A stretch of DNA of 46,919 nucleotides. It comes from Bacteroidales bacterium. GTDB lineage: Bacteria > Bacteroidota > Bacteroidia > Bacteroidales > UBA7960. The position numbers were made by a program, and so were the translations under genes. This document shows positions 10,350-19,476 of this stretch, piece after piece. The notes beneath the pieces are model-generated. The model did no database searches. It was not told the origin of the DNA and saw only the letters and a program-made list of their open reading frames with translations. The stretch is taken from NCBI GenBank assembly GCA_019429055.1, contig JAHYJP010000007.1:1-46919 (forward strand). Direction: 5' to 3'. Position 1 is the first letter of the stretch, and each line of letters opens with the position of its first letter.

Positions 10350-10787
10350 ATGTTGAAAGCGAGTATTCATACAGAAAAAGGGGTAATGAAGGTTCAGTTT
10401 TACGAAAAGGATGCCCCGGGTACCGTTAAGAATTTTGTTGACCTTGCCCGTAAGGGTTATTATGACGGACTTAATTTTCATCGGGTAATTCCTGAATTTG
10501 TAATCCAGGGCGGTTGTCCTTACGGTACGGGTTCGGGTGGCCCCGGATATACCATTCCCTGTGAACTTGACGGCGATAATCAATATCATGATCGCGGAGT
10601 ACTATCCATGGCCCATGCCGGTCGCGATACAGGAGGTTCACAGTTTTTTATTTGCCATAACCGCGAAAATACGCAGCATCTCGACAGGAAGCATACCTGT
10701 TTTGGTAAGGTTTACGAAGGTCTGGATGTGATTGACGGCATTCGCCAGGGCGACAAAATTGAGAAAATTGTAATTGAAGAAGAATAA
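10350..10787 (+). CDS. Cyclophilin-type peptidyl-prolyl cis-trans isomerase, cytoplasmic
   Basis: A 145-residue single-domain cyclophilin that catalyses proline isomerisation in protein folding. It has the active-site FHRV (residues 43-46) with the following VIQGG, the SQFF segment (97-100) and LDRKHTCFGKV (111-121). It has no signal peptide, so it acts in the cytoplasm like PpiB. The frame is open further upstream, to a TTG inside the repeat element at 10257, with ATGs at 10281 and 10311. I choose the ATG at 10350 because it gives the family N-terminus (MLKASIHTEKG) and excludes the mobile repeat. The S4-domain gene follows five bases later, suggesting co-transcription. A second, lipidated cyclophilin lies at 34075-34764. 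Confidence 0.9.
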   Translation: MLKASIHTEKGVMKVQFYEKDAPGTVKNFVDLARKGYYDGLNFHRVIPEFVIQGGCPYGTGSGGPGYTIPCELDGDNQYHDRGVLSMAHAGRDTGGSQFFICHNRENTQHLDRKHTCFGKVYEGLDVIDGIRQGDKIEKIVIEEE

Positions 10788-10792
10788 TCTTT

Positions 10793-11008
10793 ATGAAACA
10801 AATCCGATTTCCATTGAATGGCGACTTCATTGAGCTTTACAAGCTGCTGAAGTTTATTCAGCTTGCAGAAAGTGGTGGTGAAGCCAAAATAATGGTTGAA
10901 GAAGGCCTGGTTAAACTCAACGGAGAAACGGAATACCGTAAAAGGGCCAAGGTGAAACCGGGCGATGTAGTTGAAGCTGAAGGCTACCAGATTATAGTTG
11001 AGCCCTGA
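10793..11008 (+). CDS. S4-domain RNA-binding protein (YbcJ/YaaA-like)
   Basis: A 71-residue protein that is almost entirely one S4 RNA-binding fold. The signature is ELYKLLKFIQLAESGGEAK followed by VEEGLVKLNG and KPGDVVE. Members of this small family (YbcJ, RlbA/YaaA) bind structured RNA and are often linked to ribosome assembly, but the exact target is not settled. It sits five bases after the cyclophilin gene, in the same probable operon. The pair ends at a hairpin shared with the convergent groEL gene. Confidence 0.85.
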   Translation: MKQIRFPLNGDFIELYKLLKFIQLAESGGEAKIMVEEGLVKLNGETEYRKRAKVKPGDVVEAEGYQIIVEP

Positions 11009-11025
11009 TAGCTTCTTTAATCACT

Positions 11026-11061
11026 GAAATAAAAAAGGCCCCGCTTAAAAAACGGGGCCTT
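11026..11061 (-). terminator. Rho-independent terminator of groEL (convergent with S4 gene)
   Basis: A 9-bp GC-rich stem AAGGCCCCG (11035-11043) / CGGGGCCTT (11053-11061) with a 9-nt loop. Read on the minus strand the stem is followed by a T-rich run (11034-11026), so it ends groES-groEL transcripts. On the plus strand it lacks a T-run but may still slow the cyclophilin/S4 transcript. Confidence 0.85.
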
Positions 11062-11086
11062 GACTATATATAGGGGAATTGTTTTT

Positions 11087-12745
<1,659 letters not shown>

Positions 12746-12773
12746 TTAACTTATATGATTTAAAACATCCTGA

Positions 12774-13055
12774 TTAACCAATGACGGCGTATATGTCAGA
12801 TTCGCGCATAATCAGGTAATCATTACCATCTACAGATATTTCAGTCCCTGCATATTTTCCGTAGAGAACTTTATCGCCGGATTTAACGGTCATGGGTTGT
12901 TCTTTGGTTCCATCGCCTACAGCAACAATGGTTCCTTTCATAGGTTTTTCTTTTGCAGTGTCGGGGATAATAATTCCGCCTGCAGTTTTTTCTTCTGCTG
13001 CAGCAGGTTCAACCAGTACTCGATCTGCTAAAGGCTTGATGTTTATATTCGCCAT
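12774..13055 (-). CDS. groES: Co-chaperonin GroES (10 kDa)
   Basis: The heptameric lid of the GroEL chamber. It has 93 residues, with [10 protein letters not shown] at the N-terminus, a mobile loop with [17 protein letters not shown] (residues 22-38), and [12 protein letters not shown] before the C-terminal strand. It is the first gene of the groES-groEL operon; the promoter candidate lies about 105 bp upstream. An 11-bp dyad TTGTTAAACAA (13071-13081) lies in the leader 16 bp before the start; its role is unknown. Confidence 0.97.
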   Translation of the reverse strand: MANINIKPLADRVLVEPAAAEEKTAGGIIIPDTAKEKPMKGTIVAVGDGTKEQPMTVKSGDKVLYGKYAGTEISVDGNDYLIMRESDIYAVIG

Positions 13056-13160
13056 GTTTTCAATTTTTATTTGTTAAACAATAAATAAATTCGTTTTAAA
13101 AAATGCGCTTTTTGTTTAGCACGTCGTCCCTCTGTCATTTTCTATGCCAAAGGGGTTGTT

Positions 13161-13190
13161 TAAAGGTATTAAGGACAATTTTGCACACAA
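13161..13190 (-). promoter_or_regulatory. Candidate promoter of groES-groEL
   Basis: On the minus strand, TTG (13190-13188) is followed after exactly 19 bases by TACCTTTA (13168-13161). This matches the Bacteroidota TTG-N19-TAnnTTTG layout with a mismatch only at the last base. It predicts a start near 13154 and a ~100-nt leader. Confidence 0.45.
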
Positions 13191-13202
13191 TGCAGGGTAG
13201 GA

Positions 13203-13242
13203 ATAAAAAAAGTGTCAGCCTGTATGACAAACTGACACTTTT
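13203..13242 (-). terminator. Rho-independent terminator after secG
   Basis: An 11-bp stem AAAAGTGTCAG (13208-13218) / CTGACACTTTT (13232-13242) with a 13-nt loop, then a T-run on the minus strand. It lies 21 bp past the secG stop and separates the lptE-secG cluster from groES. Confidence 0.85.
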
Positions 13243-13262
13243 CGATTGAGTAATCTGTAGGG

Positions 13263-13619
13263 TTACTCAAGAATAATTTCTTCCTGTTGGGTGGGTTGCT
13301 GGGGTTGTTCAACCGGCGATGTTTGAAAATCGGGGGTGGTCATAGGGATTCTGTCCCTGATTTCACTCTGACGGGTTTCAACAACCTGTCCGCGGGGAAT
13401 AACAAAGGTTGATGTAAGTGTTAGGGCAAGCAATACAATTGCGAGTGTCCAGGTTGCTTTTTCAAGAAAGTCGGTGGTTTTTCTTACACCCATAATCTGA
13501 TTGTTGGATGCAAAGTTCGATGCAAGGCCACCACCCTTCGAATTTTGAACCAACACGATAAGTATCAATAAAATACAAGTTATCAGGACTAAAACTGATA
13601 TTAAAACATATATACCCAT
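13263..13619 (-). CDS. secG: Preprotein translocase subunit SecG
   Basis: Small membrane subunit that assists the SecYEG channel in protein export. The 118-residue protein has two transmembrane helices (about residues 3-24 and 55-74). They flank the conserved loop with QNSKGGGLASNF (residues 25-36) and the short MGVRKTTDFLEKAT stretch. The C-terminal tail (about 80-118) is rich in Gln, Pro and Glu, an extension common in Bacteroidota. It follows the TPR gene by 12 bp, in the lptE-TPR-secG order typical of the phylum, and is followed by a hairpin terminator. Confidence 0.93.
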   Translation of the reverse strand: MGIYVLISVLVLITCILLILIVLVQNSKGGGLASNFASNNQIMGVRKTTDFLEKATWTLAIVLLALTLTSTFVIPRGQVVETRQSEIRDRIPMTTPDFQTSPVEQPQQPTQQEEIILE

Positions 13620-13631
13620 TATTTTTTTCTT

Positions 13632-14717
13632 TTAAGGATTGATTTCGTTTTTAATGTCTAATATTTTTTTTGCAAAGTAACTGCTTTTTTCGGGAAATTT
13701 CAAACATAATTTTTCATATACATCCAATGCTTCCTCCTTTTTTCCTTGTTTAAGATACACAAGTGCAAGGGTTTCTGTAGCCAGTTGGGGGTCTTCTGCA
13801 GTACTGGAGGCTGAAAGGTCTTCCTGCTCTTCCGGCAGATCCTTTTTTATTTGAATCCGAGGTTCCTCTTTCAGAAATTTTTCAATCAAATAATTAATAT
13901 CTGGTTTTTTGGCATGTTTTCCATAAATAAAATCAGGGATTTTGTGTTTGGGTTTTTCCCTGTGTTGGGTTTCATAATCAACCGCATGTACCGGGGGAAT
14001 TTTCTTTTCCGGAACCAGAATATCAACTTCGGTTTCTTCTTTTTTGATTTCGGGTTTGGCAGGCTGTTTTTCTTTTTCTCCGTTTTGAGCAGGTTTTTTA
14101 TTTTTCGACTGGATTTCCAGCAGCCTTTTTTTAACTATTTCAAGTAACGAAAGTTTATCTTTCTTTTCTTCGGCAATAATCTTTTCAGCAGGTTTGCTTA
14201 TACCAGACTCCTCATCTTTTTTCTCAGGTATGCTTTCCTGAAGTGTTTCTTCAACCTTATTGTCGGAAATATCTGAAGTAGTTTCGGCATCTTCAGGTAT
14301 GATATTTTTTTCCTGCTTTTCAATCTGATCATCCGGAGAGGAAACTATGGTTTCCGCCTGGGTTTCCGGTTCCATCCCGGGTTCATCCCGGATGAATGTT
14401 TGATGTTCGGGTTTTTCTTTTTCTTCAGCCAGAATTTCAGCAGAAAGTATTGATGGTTTTTCAGTTTCAGGTACAGGTTTATCGCGATCAGAAATAAATC
14501 GCTGGAATTTTCTGCGGTTTACGGCATAGGCAGATGCTTTGTTAACCTGTTGTTCAAAATCAGGTTTGAAAAGTTGCTGAAGATTTTTTGCAAGTAATAC
14601 CTGGGCACTTTGACAATATGGAAAAGTTTCTGTAAACTTTCTTAGAAAAGACAAAGTACCCCTGTCAATTTCGTAAGGGCTATTAATGATTTCCAGAAAT
14701 TTTTGCTGGTTCTGCAT
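13632..14717 (-). CDS. TPR-type protein with a charged low-complexity middle
   Basis: A 361-residue protein in three parts. Residues 1-75 form a conserved N-terminal helical region (FLRKFTETFPYCQSAQVLLAKNLQ). Residues about 80-300 are a low-complexity, Lys/Glu/Pro-rich stretch, probably disordered. Residues about 305-355 make a single TPR-like unit (LALVYLKQGKKEEALDVYEKLCLKFPE). There is no signal peptide or membrane segment. Proteins of this architecture sit between lptE and secG in many Bacteroidota, but I know of no demonstrated function. The context suggests a role near the envelope export machinery, which is inference. The spacings (10 bp from lptE, 12 bp to secG) indicate an operon. Confidence 0.75.
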   Translation of the reverse strand: MQNQQKFLEIINSPYEIDRGTLSFLRKFTETFPYCQSAQVLLAKNLQQLFKPDFEQQVNKASAYAVNRRKFQRFISDRDKPVPETEKPSILSAEILAEEKEKPEHQTFIRDEPGMEPETQAETIVSSPDDQIEKQEKNIIPEDAETTSDISDNKVEETLQESIPEKKDEESGISKPAEKIIAEEKKDKLSLLEIVKKRLLEIQSKNKKPAQNGEKEKQPAKPEIKKEETEVDILVPEKKIPPVHAVDYETQHREKPKHKIPDFIYGKHAKKPDINYLIEKFLKEEPRIQIKKDLPEEQEDLSASSTAEDPQLATETLALVYLKQGKKEEALDVYEKLCLKFPEKSSYFAKKILDIKNEINP

Positions 14718-14727
14718 ATATGAAAAA

Positions 14728-15234
14728 TTACCAGTTTACTACTGCTCTGTTAAAAATATCTTCAACCAATGCTTCTACAATTAAATCTATAGCTGTGGGT
14801 TCAATGGCAGCAAGGCTTTGCTGGCTGTCATAATCGTAATAGCGGGAGAAATTCTGTTCAAAATCATTTTCAGGTTGAAATTCATTGACAAAAGTAACCC
14901 TGACAGTGATTGTAAGCCTGTTTTGAGCAGCCCTGTCATCGGCACCAATTGCCTGGGGCTGAACATTGTATCCTGTAATGCTTCCTTCAAAATGCAGATC
15001 ACCCTCCCCGTTGGTAAGACGCAGGTTGGTTTGGCGTGAAAACTTGTCTTTTAACGCATCTGTAAATACCTGGCTCAATGTAGGCTGAACCAGCGGTGCG
15101 TTATTGGGAAAAAAATCTACCGAAAAAGTAGTTGCCTGGGGGGGTATGGAAGCACCCGTAAAGGAATAAACACCACATCCCCACATGGAAAAGGCAATCA
15201 GCACAACTAATATTATGTATGACAGTCGCTGCAT
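14728..15234 (-). CDS. lptE: LPS-assembly lipoprotein LptE
   Basis: Outer-membrane lipoprotein that plugs the LptD barrel and helps insert lipopolysaccharide into the outer leaflet. The protein has 168 residues, a signal peptide and a lipobox SMWGC giving lipidated Cys20. The mature start GVYSFTGASIP followed by FSVDFFPNNAPLV is the Bacteroidota LptE signature. The remainder follows the two-helix, four-strand LptE plan, with LTITVRVTFVNE in the later strands. It lies between the sigma-54 activator and the TPR/secG genes, as in relatives. The assignment rests on family resemblance and gene order. Confidence 0.85.
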   Translation of the reverse strand: MQRLSYIILVVLIAFSMWGCGVYSFTGASIPPQATTFSVDFFPNNAPLVQPTLSQVFTDALKDKFSRQTNLRLTNGEGDLHFEGSITGYNVQPQAIGADDRAAQNRLTITVRVTFVNEFQPENDFEQNFSRYYDYDSQQSLAAIEPTAIDLIVEALVEDIFNRAVVNW

Positions 15235-15306
15235 TTTAATGTATGTTTTTCAAAATATTGATAAAGTTACTCAATCAGAATGTTGTGGTTTTCAGAAATA
15301 AAATAC

Positions 15307-16557
15307 TCAGGCATTAATATCGTATTCCTTGATCTTTCTGTACAAGGTGCGTTCACTGATTCCCAGTTCCTCTGCTGCCTTCTTTCTTCTTCCATTGTAT
15401 TTCTGCAAGGCACGAATAATAAGATCTTTCTCCTTTTTCTGGATACTCAGGCTTTCTTCAATGTAATCTGTTGTATCTTCCTCGTAGCTGTCAATGATCT
15501 GATGGTGGTCATCTGTTGTGCTTTCTTCTTCAGGGTCATGATTTTTTATCAGGGAATGATTGCCAGCATCTTTGTAAAGGCTTTTCATCAAATGTGGATT
15601 TTCTTCATGGAAACTTCCACTCACCTGCCCGTTTTGGATCAGTTCCAGTACTATTTTTTTCAAATCCGTCATATCTTTTCGCATGTCGAACAACAGGCGG
15701 TAAAGAATATCCCTTTCACTCATATCTGGTTCATTTTTTCTGATATCACTCACCAGAACCGGCAGGTTAGACTCTTTGCTGCTGGGCAGATACTTATGTA
15801 TAACGTCGGGGGAAATTATTCTGTTGCTTTCAATAACTGAAATTTGTTCTGCCATATTTTTCAGCTGCCTGATATTGCCCGGCCACCTGTAATTCATCAG
15901 GATGGTTTCGGCTTCCGCAGTAAGTTGAAGAGGTGGCATGCGGTATCTTTCAGCAAAATCGGCTGAAAACTTCCTGAAAAGCATTGTTATGTCATTTTGC
16001 CTGTCACGAAGCGATGGAACATAAATGGGTACGGTATTGAGCCTGTAATAGAGGTCTTCGCGAAATTTGCCTGTAGCAGTTGCTTCCAGCAGGTTGATAT
16101 TGGTGGCAGCAACCACCCGCACGTTGGTTTTAAGCACTTTGGATGATCCTACTTTGATAAATTCGCCACTCTCAAGCACTCTCAGCAATCTAACCTGGGT
16201 AAGCAACGGCAATTCAGCAACTTCATCCAGAAAAATAGTTCCGTTATTGACTACTTCAAAATAACCTCTCCGTGCTTCATGTGCCCCGGTAAAGGAACCC
16301 TTTTCGTGCCCGAATAATTCCGAATCAATTGTACCCTCAGGTATGGCACCACAGTTAACTGCAATAAAAGGCCCATGTTTTCGCGGACTCAACTGGTGTA
16401 TGATCTTCGGGAAGGCTTCTTTTCCAACACCGCTTTCGCCACTTATAAGCACACTAATGTCTGTAGGGGCTACCTGCATGGCCACATCAATTGCCCTGTC
16501 AAGTGCCGGAGCATGACCAATAATTCCAAAACGTTGTTTTATACTCTGAATGTCCAT
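15307..16557 (-). CDS. Sigma-54-dependent transcriptional activator (AAA+, Fis-type HTH)
   Basis: A 416-residue bacterial enhancer-binding protein without an N-terminal sensory domain. The AAA+ domain starts almost at once: Walker A GESGVGKE (residues 40-47), the sigma-54-contacting loop as GSFTGA (87-92; Ser in place of the first Ala), Walker B GTIFLDE (106-112) and FREDLYYRLN (165-174) with the arginine finger region. A linker of about 80 residues follows, then a C-terminal Fis-type helix-turn-helix (about 377-416, AAEELGISERTLYRKIKE). It must bind upstream of -24/-12 promoters and drive RpoN polymerase. With no receiver or ligand domain it may be constitutive or controlled by a partner. 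It precedes lptE by 72 bp. A palindrome overlaps its likely transcription start. Confidence 0.93.
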   Translation of the reverse strand: MDIQSIKQRFGIIGHAPALDRAIDVAMQVAPTDISVLISGESGVGKEAFPKIIHQLSPRKHGPFIAVNCGAIPEGTIDSELFGHEKGSFTGAHEARRGYFEVVNNGTIFLDEVAELPLLTQVRLLRVLESGEFIKVGSSKVLKTNVRVVAATNINLLEATATGKFREDLYYRLNTVPIYVPSLRDRQNDITMLFRKFSADFAERYRMPPLQLTAEAETILMNYRWPGNIRQLKNMAEQISVIESNRIISPDVIHKYLPSSKESNLPVLVSDIRKNEPDMSERDILYRLLFDMRKDMTDLKKIVLELIQNGQVSGSFHEENPHLMKSLYKDAGNHSLIKNHDPEEESTTDDHHQIIDSYEEDTTDYIEESLSIQKKEKDLIIRALQKYNGRRKKAAEELGISERTLYRKIKEYDINA

Positions 16558-16574
16558 TTTTCAATCAGGGGATT

Positions 16575-16591
16575 TATGCCATAATGGCATA
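16575..16591. promoter_or_regulatory. 17-bp palindrome, candidate operator of the sigma-54 activator gene
   Basis: TATGCCAT-A-ATGGCATA is a perfect 8+1+8 palindrome 17 bp before the activator start codon. It directly follows the -7 box, so it would cover the transcription start. A dimeric regulator binding here would block initiation or escape. Which protein binds is unknown. Confidence 0.5.
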
Positions 16592-16599
16592 CAAAGTTA
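16592..16599 (-). promoter_or_regulatory. -7 box of the sigma-54 activator gene
   Basis: The minus strand reads TAACTTTG, a perfect TAnnTTTG -7 box, predicting a start near 16585. No TTG is present at the 19-bp spacing. Transcription would therefore be by the housekeeping sigma factor, not RpoN. Confidence 0.45.
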
Positions 16600-16743
16600 A
16601 CTGTTTATTTCGAGAAATTTTTCTTTAAAAACAACATCCGGGGGCTAAAACCAGTTATGCAAAAAAACATTCAAAAAAAATTTTAATTATTCCAAAAAAT
16701 AAACAATTAATATGCAAAATCATTAATTTTATAGAGAGTCATG

Positions 16744-16770
16744 GCATTTAAAAAACAGGATGTTAAATGC
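16744..16770. promoter_or_regulatory. Inverted repeat in the leader region of the hybrid kinase gene
   Basis: GCATTTAA (16744-16751) and TTAAATGC (16763-16770) form a perfect 8-bp inverted repeat with an 11-nt spacer, 61 bp before the kinase ATG. It may be an operator or, if transcribed, a small hairpin. A TAATTTTA sequence (16724-16731), one mismatch from a -7 box, lies just upstream. Confidence 0.35.
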
Positions 16771-16806
16771 TTGAATAACGAATAATAAAAGCTCAAATTA
16801 TTTTGA

Positions 16807-16819
16807 GTATTTAAAATAC
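16807..16819. promoter_or_regulatory. Short dyad just before the hybrid kinase start
   Basis: GTATTT-A-AAATAC is a perfect 6+1+6 dyad 11 bp before the ATG at 16831. With flanking TTGA and TCAA it can extend to an imperfect 10-bp stem that would lie next to the ribosome-binding region. It is A/T-rich, so chance occurrence is possible. Confidence 0.3.
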
Positions 16820-16830
16820 ATTCAAATTCT

Positions 16831-19281
16831 ATGGGTAATAATTTTTCCGGCAGACTTCGGTCACTCATCCACAAGCTTGAAAAATCCAAAAATGTGGATA
16901 TGGATGTGTTGATGGAACTGAAAAGATTAAGTATCGAAAACCAGTGGACAGATGATCAGGATGAAAAAGATAATGGTGATCATTTGCTGCGCTTGTCTGC
17001 TGCTTTTGAACAGAGTGCCAACTCTATTATGATCACTGACACAAATGGGGTCATTGAGTATGTAAATACCCGCTTTTGTCAGGTTACAGGCTTTACTCCC
17101 GAGGAAGCGATAGGAAAGACACCCCGAATAATCAAACATGAAAAATCACAAATCAATTATAAGGAGTTGTGGGATACCATTACTAGTGGGAAGACCTGGA
17201 CCGGCGAGTTTTTAAACAGAACCAAAACCGGCGAGTTGTTCTGGGAGCTCGCTACAATCAGCCCCATAAGGAATTCGAAGGGAAAGATCACGAACTACCT
17301 GGCTATTAAGGAGAATATTACAATCAGGAAAGAAACAGAAAAGCAGTTGGAGGATGCAGAAGAGTTTTACCTTACAATGCTTGCAGATTTTCCTGTTATG
17401 GTATGGCACTGCGACCCGGAGGGGATCTTTAAGTTTTTCAACAAAACCTTCCTGAATTTTATTGGTGAGCCATTGGCCGGTACTGGTGAAATAAATTATG
17501 AAACACTTATATATCCGGATGATAAAAAAAAATTTTTTGATGCCCTGAGTCTTGGCCTTTCCCGAAAAAGTTCGTTCATTACAGAGTATCGAATCAAAGA
17601 TCAGTTTGGAAATTTTCGCTGGGTATTGAATCATGCAAGAGATTTTTACGATCATGAAGGCAACTACATAGGTCTCCTGGGTACCTGCACTGATATTCAT
17701 GACAGGATTTTGGCTGAAACCCGCCTGATGGAAAGTGAGAATAAATACAGAAGAATGTTTGAAGAAGCAGCCATGGGAATTTTCAGGCTTGACCGAAAAT
17801 TCAGATTTATTGAAGGAAACAAAGCGTTAGCACTAATTCTTGGTTATGATGACCACACCCGGTTTGTATTGGATGCCAGCAATAATCCTCAACAATTCTT
17901 TCCGGATGTGAGAACGCAAAAGAGAATTATAAAAGAAATAATCCGAAGCAAAGACAATCATTTTGTTGTTGAAAAACAGCTTATTAATAAGCAAAAAGAG
18001 AAAATTTATGTGGTAATTCACCTGAGTAAAATTGACGACCATGAAAAGGAAGGCTTTTACCTGGAAGGATTTATCGAGAATATTACCCAGAGAAAAGAAG
18101 CAGAAAAACAGATTAAAAAAGCTAGGGATGATGCAGAAAAGGCAAGGATGGCTCAATCAGAGTTTCTTTCTCTTATGAGTCATGAAATCCGCACACCGCT
18201 CAACGCGGTTTTTTCACTTACGGATCTGATGCTCGACGACGATCTCAATACCGATCAACAGGAAAACCTGAATACCATAAAAATTTCTGCCAGTCACTTG
18301 CTGGGACTTATCGATGATCTTCTGGATTTTAATAAAATTGAAACAGGTAACCTGATCTTTGAGAAAACAGATTTCGAGATCCGCTCTTTGGTGGGAGATC
18401 TTTTTAAAGCCCTGGAATTAAAAGCCAAAGAAAAAAACATTCAATTATTTTCCCATATTGATAATGATGTACCACCTGTACTTCAATCAGATACATTGCG
18501 GCTAAGGCAAATTCTTTTTAATATGCTTTCCAATGCTATAAAATTTACAGAAAAAGGATTCGTCAGTTTAAAGGTTAAAAAAAAGCCGGATACCATTGCC
18601 ACTGAAAACAGAATTTATTTTGAAATAGAAGATACTGGAATTGGCATTGCATCTGATAGGCTTGATGCCATTTTTGAGAAGTTTACCCAGGCTGAAACCA
18701 GTACTTCGCGCAAGTATGGGGGCAGCGGTCTGGGTTTAACCATTTGCAAAAGGCTGGTTGAACTGCAACATGGAGAAATATCTGCAAAGAGTAAACCTGG
18801 CCAGGGTTCCGTTTTCTCCTTCTGGTTACCTATGGAAACCGGCGAAAAGAAATTTCCCACTCCCCAGGCTGTTCAGGGAAAACCTTCGCACAAAACCCTG
18901 AAAGGATTTAAAATCCTGCTGGTTGAAGATGATAAAATGAACCAGTTTGTAGGAAGAAAGGTGCTGGAAAACAAGTGGAAGGCCAATCTTACCATCGTTT
19001 CAACCGGCGAAGAAGCATTGGATGTAATCAGGAAAGAGAGTTTTGACCTGGTGCTCATGGACCTTCTACTGCCGGGAATCAGCGGGTTTGAAGTAACACA
19101 TAAAATCAGGCAAAATGATGGAGGGGATATCAGGGATCCTATGATTCCTGTAATTGCTTTTACTGCTGATGCTTTTGCCGAAACCCGCGCAAAAGCCTAC
19201 GAAGCAGGAGTAGATGATTTTGTAAGCAAACCCTTTGATTACTTCAAGCTTTTTGAGAAAATCAGCCGGTATAAAACCTGA
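16831..19281 (+). CDS. Hybrid PAS sensor histidine kinase with receiver domain
   Basis: An 816-residue hybrid kinase, apparently soluble. Three PAS/PAC modules occupy about residues 50-170, 175-300 and 305-430; the first opens with LSAAFEQSANSIMITDTNG, typical of Bacteroidota PAS kinases. The HisKA H-box is [12 protein letters not shown] with phospho-acceptor His451. The ATPase domain has MLSNAIKFTEKG, DTGIGI and GGSGLGL. The C-terminal receiver (about 690-814) has LLVEDDKMN, phospho-acceptor Asp744 in LVLMDLLLPG and the switch Lys in VSKPFD. No output domain is attached, so phosphate must pass on to another protein, for example through an Hpt partner not seen here. It is divergent from the sigma-54 activator; the shared 273-bp region is rich in dyads. 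Confidence 0.9.
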   Translation: MGNNFSGRLRSLIHKLEKSKNVDMDVLMELKRLSIENQWTDDQDEKDNGDHLLRLSAAFEQSANSIMITDTNGVIEYVNTRFCQVTGFTPEEAIGKTPRIIKHEKSQINYKELWDTITSGKTWTGEFLNRTKTGELFWELATISPIRNSKGKITNYLAIKENITIRKETEKQLEDAEEFYLTMLADFPVMVWHCDPEGIFKFFNKTFLNFIGEPLAGTGEINYETLIYPDDKKKFFDALSLGLSRKSSFITEYRIKDQFGNFRWVLNHARDFYDHEGNYIGLLGTCTDIHDRILAETRLMESENKYRRMFEEAAMGIFRLDRKFRFIEGNKALALILGYDDHTRFVLDASNNPQQFFPDVRTQKRIIKEIIRSKDNHFVVEKQLINKQKEKIYVVIHLSKIDDHEKEGFYLEGFIENITQRKEAEKQIKKARDDAEKARMAQSEFLSLMSHEIRTPLNAVFSLTDLMLDDDLNTDQQENLNTIKISASHLLGLIDDLLDFNKIETGNLIFEKTDFEIRSLVGDLFKALELKAKEKNIQLFSHIDNDVPPVLQSDTLRLRQILFNMLSNAIKFTEKGFVSLKVKKKPDTIATENRIYFEIEDTGIGIASDRLDAIFEKFTQAETSTSRKYGGSGLGLTICKRLVELQHGEISAKSKPGQGSVFSFWLPMETGEKKFPTPQAVQGKPSHKTLKGFKILLVEDDKMNQFVGRKVLENKWKANLTIVSTGEEALDVIRKESFDLVLMDLLLPGISGFEVTHKIRQNDGGDIRDPMIPVIAFTADAFAETRAKAYEAGVDDFVSKPFDYFKLFEKISRYKT

Positions 19282-19414
19282 ACGGATGAAATGAGGGTAG
19301 TATGTAATTCCTGTCCGGATTAACTCTTCAAAAAAATATCCTTATAGGTTTAAGTGTTTTTTTCCACCCCCTTTGGCGTGCAATATATTATGCTATTGGT
19401 GTTGTAGTATTTTA

Positions 19415-19422
19415 TAACTTTG
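19415..19422 (+). promoter_or_regulatory. -7 box of metG
   Basis: TAACTTTG, a perfect Bacteroidota -7 match, 54 bp before the metG ATG. The nearest TTG upstream (19396-19398) has 16-bp spacing, three short of the usual 19, so the -33 element is uncertain. Confidence 0.4.
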
Positions 19423-19476
19423 CATTTCAGTTTTTTTGCATGATATTAAATTTAATTTACTCAATTTCCAGTAGTT

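Noticed and set aside
13056-13200. CIRCE/HrcA operator upstream of groES
   Set aside because: No TTAGCACTC-N9-GAGTGCTAA-like inverted repeat is present; only a short AT-rich dyad at 13071-13081.
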